This document shows positions 16,207 to 25,632 of a stretch of 64,000 nucleotides of DNA, piece after piece; position 1 is the first letter of the stretch, and every line of letters begins with the position of its first letter. The translations under genes and the position numbers were made by a program. This DNA comes from Lachnospiraceae bacterium. Its GTDB lineage: Bacteria; Bacillota; Clostridia; Lachnospirales; Lachnospiraceae. Below the pieces are notes generated by a model, which searched no databases, was not told where the DNA came from, and was given only the letters and a program-made list of their open reading frames with translations. Location: assembly GCA_024403355.1 (NCBI GenBank), contig JAKSRW010000002.1:84794-148793 (forward strand), in the 5' to 3' direction.

Positions 16207-18765
16207 ATGAATACAATGAAAGAAAACAAAATTATAAAGTGTGATGATTGTGGGCGTGAGCTTATTGTAGGTGCCCGATTTTGTAAATACTGTGGAACTA
16301 AAGTGGAAAAACAAGCAGAAAACGATACAATGGTGTGTGCTAACTGCGGAAAGATTGTTAAAAAAGGTTTGTTTTGTATCCAATGCGGACATAAGGCAGA
16401 GGCAGAAATATCTGCGGAAAATGGTACGATTTCAGATAATGCAATAAATCGAATGCAGTCAGATGAGAACCTGATAAATACTTCACCATTACTTGACCGC
16501 GCATTTATTGCATTGGCTGATGAAGAGTGGGATGCGGCTTATAATTTCTGTGAACAGGTACTGAATAATGAACCGCAATGTGCAGATGCTTATCTGGTGC
16601 AGCTTTTATCTGTATTAAAGTGCGGAAGTCGTTCTGATTTATTGGGACTTGAAAAGCCGTTTGACGATTTGCTTAGTTATAGAAAAGCTATCAGATTTGC
16701 GGATGAAGCAACAAAAAATGAGCTAATAGGATATAATAATGCAATTCGCAAACGAATTGAAAAGGAAGCCGCAGAAGAAGAGCGTAGATTAGCAGATGAA
16801 AAAAACGAAATGGTCTATTCAGAAGCCTGCGGTCTGCTTATTGACAATGAAACTGCGCTAAAAAAGGCACAGCAGTTATTTATTAGCCTTGGAACTTATA
16901 AAGATTCATCTAAAAAAGCTGACGAATGTATAAATCGTCTTGAGGTATTAAGAAAAGATACTATTTATACAGATGCATGCAGGGACTTAATCAACGGAAC
17001 AACAGATTCAGTACAATATGCAATAAAAAGCTTTGAAAGTATTATTGATTGGAAGGACTCAGCGGCAAAGATCAATGAATGTAAAAACAAGCTTGCCCGA
17101 ATTGAGGAACTTCAGATGGAATCGGAGCAGGCTGAGTATGAATTAGAAAATTCATTCAAAAAGAAAAAAATTATTAAATATAGTCTGATTGCTGTCGGGG
17201 TAATTTTTATTTTACTGCCTGTTTTATTCCTTGTTATACCGGCTCTAAGCAGATCAAAAGAAAAAAATACTGATGAAGGACAATATATTAATGCTTCGAA
17301 TAACAGAAATGAAGAATCAAATATTTTTACCGGAGATAAGGAGCAGATATATAAGGACGCATATAAAAATTATGCAAAAGGAAATCTCGAGGAAGCGAAA
17401 AACTTATTTGAGAGTATTTCCGGCTATGAGGATTCTGATGAATTATCGAAAAAAATTACCAATGAGATAATATATAAAACTGCTAAAACAGATTTCGAAA
17501 ACCAGTTTTATGATAATGCGTATGAAGGCTTTAATCAGATTCGAGGCTATGAGGACACAGAATACTATATATCTCAATTAGAAAGTATTTTCCTTGATGA
17601 AGTTTATTTTGATGCCTGTCAGTTTATTGAAAATGAACAGTACTCTGAGGCGGCAAAAATTTTCGAAAAGCTTGGCGATTATAGAGACAGTAAAAACATG
17701 TTGGAAATATGCCGATACGAAGATGATTATCAGTCTGCTATCGGAATGATAAAACTGGGTCAGCTAGAAAAGGCAGCCAATATCCTTAAGAAAATGGAGT
17801 CCTATAAAGACAGCTGCCTGTATACATTTTGTTACGAAAATAATCTTAATGTTTATTTTGAAAATGGATATCCGGTGATTTCATTTGGCAAATATCCTCA
17901 ATGGGATTACGATGGATATTACCCTGATGATCCGATTGAATGGTATGTGCTTGATGTTGAAACTGATAATAGTGATTTGGCGAAATCGTCTGCTAGATTA
18001 TTAAGCAAAAGAATACTTGATGTATTTCCGTATTTAGATTATGTAGAAGAATATGGTTATTATCCAATTGATGATGTTGAATATCCGTGGGGCTATTATC
18101 CGTATGATGATTATATGGATGAGTGGCTTAATCGTTCGTTTATATATCATTGTTTTAAGCCGGATAATTGCGTACCAATTATGAGTATGGGATGTCTTTC
18201 GGCTGATGAGGTAAAGAATCTTCCTAAAGATATTCTTTATGCAGAGGCTACTTCATATGCTTTATTTAACGGTGTTCGTGGGTATGGTGATAAATATGCG
18301 TGGAATTTATATGCCAGTGATAAACATCACTCGGATAGTGCACTTGGAGAAGTAGTTTTTTTTAATGATGAAATTTGGTATGCAGATGAGTATGGAAAAG
18401 TGAAGAGATATTTTAATTCTGATGTATATGTGGGAGTAAGACCAACACTGACACTTGAGTTAAGTGCAATATGTGACTTTAGATTTAGACTCAATCCAGG
18501 ATATGGGCAGCCATATGTTGAGTTCCCGGGTGGAGAGGAAGATGTACGTAACCTGGATGGAGAATTATTTGAAGGCTTTGAACTGGTTGACACTCAAACC
18601 GTGGATGGAAGAATTTGGTATCAGTATGAAATTAAATACGATGGAATAAAGTATAAGGTATATAGTTGTCTGGATTATATGTCTTTTCTGGCGGCACCAT
18701 TTGATTCTGAAATTGATGCTGAATTAGAAGCTGAAATAAATGCAGCATTGGGTGGAAATTATTGA
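16207..18765 (+). CDS. zinc-ribbon, single-TM protein with extracellular DUF6273 domain
   Basis: 852 aa. Two N-terminal zinc ribbons (Cys12/15/26/29: CDDCG...CKYCG; then CANCG...CIQCG) are followed by helical TPR-like repeats (about 95-310). A basic stretch and one membrane helix come next (IIKYSLIAVGVIFILLP, about 320-345), then more TPR-like repeats marked by GDYRDSKNMLE and MESYKDSCLY. A C-terminal DUF6273 domain follows (VISFGKYPQWDYD, PIEWYVLDVE, VGVRPTLTLELSA). Zinc ribbons inside and DUF6273 outside suggest a bitopic sensor or scaffold. The ATG at 16207 is 7 nt after GGAGG. Function is unknown; the architecture resembles other Firmicute zinc-ribbon/DUF6273 proteins. Confidence 0.75.
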   Translation: MNTMKENKIIKCDDCGRELIVGARFCKYCGTKVEKQAENDTMVCANCGKIVKKGLFCIQCGHKAEAEISAENGTISDNAINRMQSDENLINTSPLLDRAFIALADEEWDAAYNFCEQVLNNEPQCADAYLVQLLSVLKCGSRSDLLGLEKPFDDLLSYRKAIRFADEATKNELIGYNNAIRKRIEKEAAEEERRLADEKNEMVYSEACGLLIDNETALKKAQQLFISLGTYKDSSKKADECINRLEVLRKDTIYTDACRDLINGTTDSVQYAIKSFESIIDWKDSAAKINECKNKLARIEELQMESEQAEYELENSFKKKKIIKYSLIAVGVIFILLPVLFLVIPALSRSKEKNTDEGQYINASNNRNEESNIFTGDKEQIYKDAYKNYAKGNLEEAKNLFESISGYEDSDELSKKITNEIIYKTAKTDFENQFYDNAYEGFNQIRGYEDTEYYISQLESIFLDEVYFDACQFIENEQYSEAAKIFEKLGDYRDSKNMLEICRYEDDYQSAIGMIKLGQLEKAANILKKMESYKDSCLYTFCYENNLNVYFENGYPVISFGKYPQWDYDGYYPDDPIEWYVLDVETDNSDLAKSSARLLSKRILDVFPYLDYVEEYGYYPIDDVEYPWGYYPYDDYMDEWLNRSFIYHCFKPDNCVPIMSMGCLSADEVKNLPKDILYAEATSYALFNGVRGYGDKYAWNLYASDKHHSDSALGEVVFFNDEIWYADEYGKVKRYFNSDVYVGVRPTLTLELSAICDFRFRLNPGYGQPYVEFPGGEEDVRNLDGELFEGFELVDTQTVDGRIWYQYEIKYDGIKYKVYSCLDYMSFLAAPFDSEIDAELEAEINAALGGNY

Positions 18766-18787
18766 ACATAATTTGAGGGGAAATCGG

Positions 18788-20584
18788 ATGAAAAAACTAA
18801 TTATTATATCTTTGTTATGTATGATGGTAGCTCTTTCTGCGTGCACTAATAAGGAGAAAGAGTATCAGAATCTGCTGGCTACAGCAGAACAGTCGATAGA
18901 TGACGCGAAGGCACGTGCATATAGTGACGCTATAAAGCTTTGGCCTGAAAAAGCTGATGCATACATCGGTTTGTATGAGTATTACTGTGAGCAGGGGCGC
19001 TATATACTGGCTGAAAATGCACTTGATGATGCAGTTGATGCAGTAGAAAGTAAGGATGATATTATCCTTATTATGAAGTGCCTTGATGAATTAAAGGAAA
19101 AGAAGAACGCCGGCTCGGATAAAACTGACGTTAATCTAAAGCCTGATGATTCGAACGCAGGCAATGAAGTTATACCAAATAATGGGACAGTAAATAATGG
19201 TGCATCAGACAATGATACCATAGATGATGATAACGTAAAAAATGATGCGGTAACTAATGATACATCAAACAATGATGCGGCAACTAATGATACATCAAAC
19301 AATGATGCCATAAATGATGTTACCCTAAATGACTATGCCGGAATTAGCTTGTGCTCATATGACGCTGAAACAGGAAAATATCTGATGGAGAATGACAAAC
19401 TGCGTTTTGAGATGGATGAGATTAACACACAGATTTCTCTTACAAATAAAGAAAACAATGTTGTATGGAGGTCTAATGAGAAGAGTCCGATTGTTGTAGT
19501 TGAGATGAAACATTGCTGGGACTGGAATAGTAGCACTTATGATACTCGGAGTGCTGTATCAAACAATGAGTACAGTAAGCTTCCAACAGTAATTGATACA
19601 GAGCCATTTATTATTACTTCAATCAAAGAAGATTGTATTCAGGTGGAGTATGATTTGGTTAATAGGGATACGACTTTTATAATACCTCAACTAATAACTG
19701 AGGACAGATTTAATAGCTTTCTTGACAAGTTAACCGAAAAAGAGAAGAAGCTAGTCACTGAGTATTATAAAAAATACGATAAGGATAATTTAAGCGCAAA
19801 GGACAATTATGATGAACTTTGCGTTATGTATCCGGCTATAAAAACGGATATTATTTATGTGTTAAGGGATGTTACGAAAAATTCTGTAAAACAGAAAATT
19901 GCAGACATTCTTGTCGGTGCGGGATATACAGAAGATGACTATAAAAGGGATCTGATAGTTTCTGATTATAAACGTCCTACTGTAAGGGCTACTGTGGAAT
20001 ACAGGCTGGATAATGCTGATTTTCTGGTATCGGTAAAAAACATTGAATGGGATAATGATCATTTTTCCGCAGTTAATTCTGTTAAAATTCTTCCGGGATT
20101 TGGAATTAATGCGGTTGAGTATTCAGAAATTCCAATGCGTGAGGAATACATCCGAATTCCCGAAAATTATATGACAGATATACATTTTAATGAGCTATTT
20201 GAAGTGAATTCCATGGATTTTTATCCGGATACTTATAAACAGACTGAAATTACGACAGTAAAGGATATGGCAAATAATTATGATTTTTATCCGTATTTTG
20301 GAGTAACCCATAATAGTCAAACTTTTATATGCTGTCCGGAAAAATACCTTTCGTCCGCACTTATTTATTGTAAAAGTGATTTTGGTACGAGTACAAATTA
20401 TGATGATATATCATGGGAGTATATTTTCTCTGATAACGAGGACGAAAAAGGTATTTCATGTCAGAAAAATACTGAATTAAGTCAGCGTTATATTTTTATA
20501 AATAGTGACGATGCTGAGCTAATTCGAAGTGAGTATAACAATTATTTTAAGCAAAAAAACGGCAATTATCCTTTAGAAAAATAA
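18788..20584 (+). CDS. lipoprotein, DUF5696-like
   Basis: 599 aa. The lipobox LSAC puts the modified Cys at residue 19, so the protein is anchored outside the membrane. Residues about 30-110 are TPR-like (ALKLWPEKADAYIGLYEYYC region), followed by an Asn/Asp/Thr-rich linker encoded by 30-bp repeats. A larger domain opens with NDKLRFEMDEINTQISLTNK and NNVVWRSN and continues to ILPGFG, which resembles DUF5696 proteins of surface-glycan loci. That match is from memory. GAGGGG is 7 nt before the ATG; the 23-bp gap after the zinc-ribbon gene suggests co-transcription. The terminator at 20624 ends the island. Confidence 0.65.
   Translation: MKKLIIISLLCMMVALSACTNKEKEYQNLLATAEQSIDDAKARAYSDAIKLWPEKADAYIGLYEYYCEQGRYILAENALDDAVDAVESKDDIILIMKCLDELKEKKNAGSDKTDVNLKPDDSNAGNEVIPNNGTVNNGASDNDTIDDDNVKNDAVTNDTSNNDAATNDTSNNDAINDVTLNDYAGISLCSYDAETGKYLMENDKLRFEMDEINTQISLTNKENNVVWRSNEKSPIVVVEMKHCWDWNSSTYDTRSAVSNNEYSKLPTVIDTEPFIITSIKEDCIQVEYDLVNRDTTFIIPQLITEDRFNSFLDKLTEKEKKLVTEYYKKYDKDNLSAKDNYDELCVMYPAIKTDIIYVLRDVTKNSVKQKIADILVGAGYTEDDYKRDLIVSDYKRPTVRATVEYRLDNADFLVSVKNIEWDNDHFSAVNSVKILPGFGINAVEYSEIPMREEYIRIPENYMTDIHFNELFEVNSMDFYPDTYKQTEITTVKDMANNYDFYPYFGVTHNSQTFICCPEKYLSSALIYCKSDFGTSTNYDDISWEYIFSDNEDEKGISCQKNTELSQRYIFINSDDAELIRSEYNNYFKQKNGNYPLEK
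19241..19308 (+). repeat. 30-bp tandem repeat in the lipoprotein linker
   Basis: Two full 30-bp units (19241-19270, 19271-19300; one mismatch) and a partial third, encoding N-D-A-x-T-N-D-T-S-N. Such near-identical in-frame units are prone to copy-number change and would alter linker length. Confidence 0.8.
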
Positions 20585-20623
20585 TTTACGACTGAGCCGG
20601 AAAGAATATCATAGAATAAAATA

Positions 20624-20676
20624 AATCCTCTGTTTGTTACGATTTATATCAGTCGTACAGACAGAGGATTTTTTGC
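20624..20676. terminator. bidirectional terminator between convergent genes
   Basis: AATCCTCTGT (20624-20633) pairs with ACAGAGGATT (20661-20670), with T-rich sequence following on both strands. It serves the lipoprotein gene on + and the surface-protein gene's tail on the minus strand. Confidence 0.75.
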
Positions 20677-20700
20677 GGGATGAAATTATTGCAGCCTTTA

Positions 20701-22074
20701 TTATTTTATTTCAATTAAGTGGGCTACGGAATAGTCTGAATAGTATTTTTTACCGCCAAAGCTTTTGCATACAACAACCTTGTAATAGTAGCTGCCTTTT
20801 TTTAGCTTTTTATCGGTATATGTGGAAGTAGTCGAACCCACCTTCTTATAGCCGGAATCGGGCTTTGAAGAGCGGTAGATGATGTATTTACAGCCCTTCT
20901 TCGGAGAAGGAATTTTAATGGTTGCCTTTTTACTGCCGGCTGTTATGGTGAAATTATTCTGAGTAGCCAGCAGGTATATGCTGACAGCCTTCGATAATTC
21001 GCCAATAAAGCGGTTGTCCTTCATAGCGGCAACCTGATATTTGTGCTTGGTTCCCTCTGTTTCATAGCGTGAAGAAGAATCATAACAGCTTGTAGTGTCA
21101 GCCGATGAGATTGTCAAAATATGCACACCGTCACGGTATACATAGTATCCGGCGGCACCCTTGATCTTTTTCCAGCTGAGGAATACTCCGTCAGAAGTAT
21201 TTTTGCATTCGCTAATCTTGGCTTTTGCGGGCTTGATTGAAACAGTAAAATACTGAGGTGTCGTGGCTTCTACCGTATAGTCACCCTCAACCTTGTAATA
21301 AACCTTGTAATCGCCGATTTCGCTTGCAGTGGGAATCTCTGCAGAGTAGTTGATTTTGGAGTAGCCGAAGTAATTTTCCTCAATGCCGTAATACATGGTG
21401 CCTGCTGTGGTAGAACCGGCCTTAACCAGCGGATGAGCCTTACCGTCATATTCTATTTTATTTGCAACAGGCGCGGTAACTACAGGCTTTTGAAGCGTCG
21501 AGGAATCTATGATGAGTGAATATTTATAGCCGTGCTCCTCGCAGAATTTATGCGCTTCTGACTCAGGATAGCAGTATATGGTTGTAATACCGCGGATCAT
21601 CCATAAGGCTGAGTTGCTTATTGAGGTCATACTTTTGGGCAGGTAAAGCCTGCTTATGTTGGCCCATTTTTTCTGCGTGCCGTTTACCCAGCCATCCAGA
21701 AGGTGGTCGGGAATATTTGTAATTCCCTCCTCAAATACCAGAATATTCGAAAGGTATTCGCTGCTTAACTGGGGGTATACAACGAACGGAGACCATTCTC
21801 CCGAATGATAACAGTCGAAATCATAATCCTCGCGAAAGCCGCCGTTTCCGGATACTACAGTTGTAGTCATCCAATTTTCGTCGCGGAAGCTTACCCAGGT
21901 AAACTGGTTGCCGTTGGTAGTAAATACGCCCTGTGTGCGAATGTCGGCATTTGCCGGGATATCGTAGGCATTTGCCTTTATGCCTGTAACTGCGATGCAG
22001 CAAAGACAAAACGCGAGAGCGAAGATTAGCTGCTTAATAAATGATTTGTTTTTCTTTGGGGTCATAATAATCAT
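20701..22074 (-). CDS. secreted surface protein with fibronectin type III-like domains
   Basis: 457 aa, signal peptide FIKQLIFALAFCLCCIAV...ANA. The N-terminal part has BspA-like elements (ILVFEEGITNIPDHLL, ISRLYLPKSMTSISNSAL). A middle domain contains KIEYDGKAHPLV and YYKVEGDYTVEAT, similar to MBG-type repeats. Two fibronectin III-like modules end the protein (VFLSWKKIKGAAGYYVYR; CKYIIYRSSKPDSGYKKVGS). It is most likely an adhesin or matrix-binding protein; no sortase motif is seen. Its own promoter lies at 22156-22184. The start could also be the third codon's ATG at 22065. Confidence 0.8.
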   Translation of the reverse strand: MIIMTPKKNKSFIKQLIFALAFCLCCIAVTGIKANAYDIPANADIRTQGVFTTNGNQFTWVSFRDENWMTTTVVSGNGGFREDYDFDCYHSGEWSPFVVYPQLSSEYLSNILVFEEGITNIPDHLLDGWVNGTQKKWANISRLYLPKSMTSISNSALWMIRGITTIYCYPESEAHKFCEEHGYKYSLIIDSSTLQKPVVTAPVANKIEYDGKAHPLVKAGSTTAGTMYYGIEENYFGYSKINYSAEIPTASEIGDYKVYYKVEGDYTVEATTPQYFTVSIKPAKAKISECKNTSDGVFLSWKKIKGAAGYYVYRDGVHILTISSADTTSCYDSSSRYETEGTKHKYQVAAMKDNRFIGELSKAVSIYLLATQNNFTITAGSKKATIKIPSPKKGCKYIIYRSSKPDSGYKKVGSTTSTYTDKKLKKGSYYYKVVVCKSFGGKKYYSDYSVAHLIEIK

Positions 22075-22155
22075 TATACCGTTTTACCTGTGCCGTAAAT
22101 ATCTGACAGAGGCATAAACGGTGTGCGTAACGCACGCTTCTCCTGTTTTTTTATA

Positions 22156-22184
22156 ATTATAGTATAAAAACGGGCTGTTATCAA
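22156..22184 (-). promoter_or_regulatory. promoter of the surface protein gene
   Basis: Minus strand TTGATA (22184-22179), 17 bp, TATAAT (22161-22156). The roughly 75-nt leader contains a GTGCG-TAA-CGCAC hairpin at 22123-22135. It sits just beyond the metY stop, so metY read-through could also reach this gene. Confidence 0.65.
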
Positions 22185-22191
22185 TAGAATG

Positions 22192-23469
22192 CTAAATCAG
22201 TTCAAGCGCCTGCTTAAGGTCTGCAATGATGTCCTCGGGATCCTCAAGACCTACAGAGAATCTGATAAGGTCGGGCTCTACGCCTGCTGCGAGCAGCTGC
22301 TCATCGCTCATCTGACGGTGAGTATGGCTTGCAGGGTGAAGAAGACAGGTCTTAGCATCTGCTACATGTGTTACGATGGAAGCGAACTTCAGGCTATCCA
22401 TGAATTTGATGGCTGCATCACGGCCGCCCTTAACGGCGAAGGATACAACACCGCATGAGCCCTTGGGAAGGTACTTCTGCTGAAGTGCATGATATTTGTC
22501 GTTCTCAAGGTCGGGATAATGTACCCATGCAACCTTCTCGTTAGCCTCAAGGAACTTTGCTACAGCAAGAGCGTTGCTGCAGTGACGGGCCATACGTACG
22601 TGAAGAGACTCGAGTCCGATATGGAGGTAATATGCATTCTGAGGAGCCTGGATAGAACCAAGGTCACGCATAAGTGTAGTGGTAGCCTTTGTGATATATG
22701 CAGCCTTGCCAAACTTCTCGGCAAAGGTGATTCCGTGGTAGCTCTCATCGGGTGTGCAGAGACCGGGATACTTGTCTGCGTGTGCAAGCCAGTCAAAATT
22801 GCCCGAATCAATGATTGCACCGCCGACTGCAGAAGCATGTCCGTCCATGTACTTTGTGGTAGAATGTGTTACAATGTCACAGCCCCACTCGATAGGACGA
22901 CAGTTGATGGGAGTAGCGAAGGTATTGTCGATAATAAGCGGAACACCGTGCTTATGGGCAATCTTTGCAAATTTCTCGATATCATAAACAGATACTGTAG
23001 GGTTTGTGATGGTTTCGCCGAAGAGACACTTTGTATTGGGACGGAAAAGCTTATCAAGCTCCTCCTCTGAAATCTCGTTATCAACGAAGGTACATTCAAT
23101 ACCCATCTTCTTCATCGTAACACCGAAAAGGTTGTAGGTTCCGCCGTAAATGGCAGAAGATGCGATGAAATGGTCACCGGTCTCGCAGATATTAAAGATT
23201 GCATAGAAGTTTGCAGCCTGACCCGATGAAGTAAGCATTGCGGCTGTACCGCCCTCAAGTGCGCAGATTTTGTCGGCTACATAATCATTTGTGGGATTCT
23301 GAAGTCGTGAGTAGAAATAACCGTTTGCTTCAAGGTCGAAAAGCTTGCCCATCTGCTCGCTGGTATCGTACTTAAAGGTAGTGCTCTGGTAGATTGGAAG
23401 CTGTCTGGGCTCTCCCTGTGTGGGATTCCAGCCTGCATGAAGACATTTGGTGTCAACTGATTGATTCAT
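22192..23469 (-). CDS. metY: O-acetylhomoserine sulfhydrylase (aminocarboxypropyltransferase)
   Basis: PLP enzyme of the Cys/Met metabolism family, 425 aa; forms homocysteine from O-acetylhomoserine and sulfide. Signatures: CLHAGWNPTQGEPRQLPIYQSTTF at the N-terminus (split here only by reading), FYSRLQNPTNDYVADKI, TSSGQAANFYAI, and the PLP lysine in THSTTKYMDGH (Lys206). The length above 420 fits MetY rather than the shorter MetB/MetC. GGAAAGG is 9 nt before the ATG. It lies 19 bp after the HD-GYP gene on the same strand, so it is probably in its operon; no S-box or T-box leader is visible. Confidence 0.92.
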   Translation of the reverse strand: MNQSVDTKCLHAGWNPTQGEPRQLPIYQSTTFKYDTSEQMGKLFDLEANGYFYSRLQNPTNDYVADKICALEGGTAAMLTSSGQAANFYAIFNICETGDHFIASSAIYGGTYNLFGVTMKKMGIECTFVDNEISEEELDKLFRPNTKCLFGETITNPTVSVYDIEKFAKIAHKHGVPLIIDNTFATPINCRPIEWGCDIVTHSTTKYMDGHASAVGGAIIDSGNFDWLAHADKYPGLCTPDESYHGITFAEKFGKAAYITKATTTLMRDLGSIQAPQNAYYLHIGLESLHVRMARHCSNALAVAKFLEANEKVAWVHYPDLENDKYHALQQKYLPKGSCGVVSFAVKGGRDAAIKFMDSLKFASIVTHVADAKTCLLHPASHTHRQMSDEQLLAAGVEPDLIRFSVGLEDPEDIIADLKQALELI

Positions 23470-23488
23470 AATAGTATTCCTTTCCTTC

Positions 23489-25399
23489 TTATAATTTGCA
23501 TGTTTTATTAAAATAATTTATAAACCAGTCGTAGTAATACTCTTCGCGACGGTTTGTAAGCAGATTATTAATCCTTTCGGAAAGCTCCTCGTTTGAACGG
23601 ATGATAGAGACAATCTCAGGATTGTAGCTTGTACCTGAGCCCTTAATAAGCTCCAGCATAACCTCTGCAAAGCTTTTTGTGGGCGCGTAATAACGGTCCA
23701 GGTAGTCGGTTGCGGCATCAAGTGCATCACATATCAGAATAAGGTCACATATCAGCTTAACCTTTGACTCATCAGGGTCGAAATGTGAAGGATATCCGTT
23801 ACGCATATCGTAGCTTACATGATGGCCGAGAATGATATCGTGATAGCAGTGCAGGTCATCATCGAGCTCGCGGATACCGATATCGGGATGCATTCGGATA
23901 ACCTTCAGCTCCTCATCCGTAAGCGAACGCAGCTGTGTATCCAGGATGAACGCAATATTGTTTTCGCCCAGATCGTGGATAAGGGCAGCCTTTCTGATAT
24001 ATTCAAGTATATTATCGCTGTTTTTAAGAATTTCCTCCTCACTGCTGTAATCGAGGATATCCAGAAACATCGAAGGATTGACATTAAGGATTTCTTTGGC
24101 AATCATTCTGCTAAGCTCAGCCACCATACGTGAGTGGAAGAAGGTGCAGAGATTTCTGTTAAGAATCATGCCTGTAAGTGCTTTTTCCTTCTCGTCAATT
24201 GTATCGTAGTATTTGAGTGTTTTTCGGCACCATAAAAGCATCATGCCGTTCACTGTATAAAAATTGCCGAGCCGCTCCGAATTTTCAATAAGAAAATCGG
24301 TTTTGTTGCGGACAAGCAGGCGGCGGTATTTATTACACTCTTCATCGGGAATATTGACATTATCGAGCCACTGAAGAACGATATCCGGCAAAATCACTTC
24401 GAAGTCAATGGTATCGGGACTTAAGGCTTTGTCGGATGCTTCACTGACCTCAGCCTCATAGGCGGGCATCTGGCGGCGTGTAAAATAGTATTCCGTCAGC
24501 TTTCGCACGGCCTCCTGATAGGTGCAGTTACCCTCAAAAATGAGAGTGCGGTAGTAAGCAATCAGCACCTCAATTCTCAGTTTGTAAATATCACCCTGAC
24601 AGATTTTCATATTTGAATCATAGACCTCATGGGCGATTTTTATGAAAATCTGCTTGGTATCATACGATGCAATATCTATGTAGCCGGTAAGTCCGAGCCA
24701 TTTATATTTGATTTTTTCAATAATTTCAAGAATTTCAGGTGAATGCTTATCTAAACGGCTGACAACGGGGGACTCGAAAAAGTCCAGCATCTCCAGCATA
24801 TATTTTGCCGACTGGTCAATGGTGAATTCCCGGTTGAAGCCTACCATTATGCAGATAAGATATTCGTATGCAATAAAAAACTGTTTCCTGATGGAAAGGT
24901 CGGGAATAAGATTATATTTATCCCGGTAAAAAATAACCTTTTTGAAACAGTTCAGCGCTTTGTCGAAATGATCCTGACACTGAAGCCTTAAAGTGGTCGT
25001 GTATTCATAGCCGAGGCGGCAGAGCATCGGTAAAAGACGCAGGATATCATTCTCCTTCTCATAGAACCTCGTGAGCATTTCGAACATTTTCAAATCGAAA
25101 AACGGGTCGTCATAAAGGGTTACATAATTGGCCGCAACAGCGTGGAAAAAGGCCTCTGCCTGATTGTAGCGAAGTCCCTCCGTGGCATTTATTGCATCAT
25201 AAATCGCACTGCAGCTTTTTTCGGTCTCTTCATAAATACGTCTGAGAACGCCGGTTCTTTTAACATAGTTGTCAATCCAGGCCTGCTTATCCGTAATCGT
25301 GTTGACGCCGATATTATATTTGACAATTTCATCGTTATTTGAAGTGTATGCATCAAAAATCGCTTTAATCTGCGCGGGTGTCAACGGGCTTCGTCTCAA
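23489..25399 (-). CDS. HD-GYP domain protein with large N-terminal helical region
   Basis: 636 aa, no membrane segment. Residues 1 to about 430 are helical and unrecognised, possibly a TPR-like sensor. The C-terminal ~200 residues are an HD-GYP domain: AALIHDLGENNI, IRMHPDIGIREL, GHHVSYDMRNGYPSHF and ICDALDAATDYLDRYY. The HD pair and the HH...GYP motif are kept, though D-G-x-G-Y-P has become M-R-N-G-Y-P, so c-di-GMP hydrolysis is plausible but not certain. The start is a TTG with GGGAGG 8 nt upstream. Downstream metY is 19 bp away. It is divergent from a GGDEF-EAL gene. Confidence 0.75.
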   Translation of the reverse strand: MRRSPLTPAQIKAIFDAYTSNNDEIVKYNIGVNTITDKQAWIDNYVKRTGVLRRIYEETEKSCSAIYDAINATEGLRYNQAEAFFHAVAANYVTLYDDPFFDLKMFEMLTRFYEKENDILRLLPMLCRLGYEYTTTLRLQCQDHFDKALNCFKKVIFYRDKYNLIPDLSIRKQFFIAYEYLICIMVGFNREFTIDQSAKYMLEMLDFFESPVVSRLDKHSPEILEIIEKIKYKWLGLTGYIDIASYDTKQIFIKIAHEVYDSNMKICQGDIYKLRIEVLIAYYRTLIFEGNCTYQEAVRKLTEYYFTRRQMPAYEAEVSEASDKALSPDTIDFEVILPDIVLQWLDNVNIPDEECNKYRRLLVRNKTDFLIENSERLGNFYTVNGMMLLWCRKTLKYYDTIDEKEKALTGMILNRNLCTFFHSRMVAELSRMIAKEILNVNPSMFLDILDYSSEEEILKNSDNILEYIRKAALIHDLGENNIAFILDTQLRSLTDEELKVIRMHPDIGIRELDDDLHCYHDIILGHHVSYDMRNGYPSHFDPDESKVKLICDLILICDALDAATDYLDRYYAPTKSFAEVMLELIKGSGTSYNPEIVSIIRSNEELSERINNLLTNRREEYYYDWFINYFNKTCKL

Positions 25400-25440
25400 G
25401 GCTTTTTCCTCCCTTCCGACAATATCTCATAATTATAATA

Positions 25441-25469
25441 ATTATACCAACCGGGAGCTAAATAGTCAA
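25441..25469 (-). promoter_or_regulatory. promoter of the HD-GYP/metY unit
   Basis: Minus strand TTGACT (25469-25464), 17 bp, TATAAT (25446-25441) preceded by TGG: a near-consensus, extended -10 promoter. Confidence 0.7.
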
Positions 25470-25493
25470 ATAAAGTTTGGTAAACAATAATGC

Positions 25494-25522
25494 TTTTAAT
25501 TTGTATAAACTTATGGTATTAT
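25494..25522 (+). promoter_or_regulatory. candidate promoter of the GGDEF-EAL gene
   Basis: TTTTAA (25494-25499), 17 bp, TATTAT (25517-25522) preceded by TGG. The weak -35 with an extended -10 is plausible. Its -35 lies 25 bp from the -35 of the divergent HD-GYP promoter. Confidence 0.45.
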
Positions 25523-25632
25523 GATAATATGAGTTATTTTCGGATGTGAAGAAGAATTATTATTTGAAGACTGCCAAACGGCGGCAGTTTGTGTACGTTG
25601 TCCGGAATTTGTGATAGGTGGGGTGTGAGCAG

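Noticed and set aside
22489..23070. 193-codon open frame on + strand, antisense to metY
   Set aside because: It is a shadow of the strongly coding minus-strand metY; it has no ribosome site or recognisable domain.
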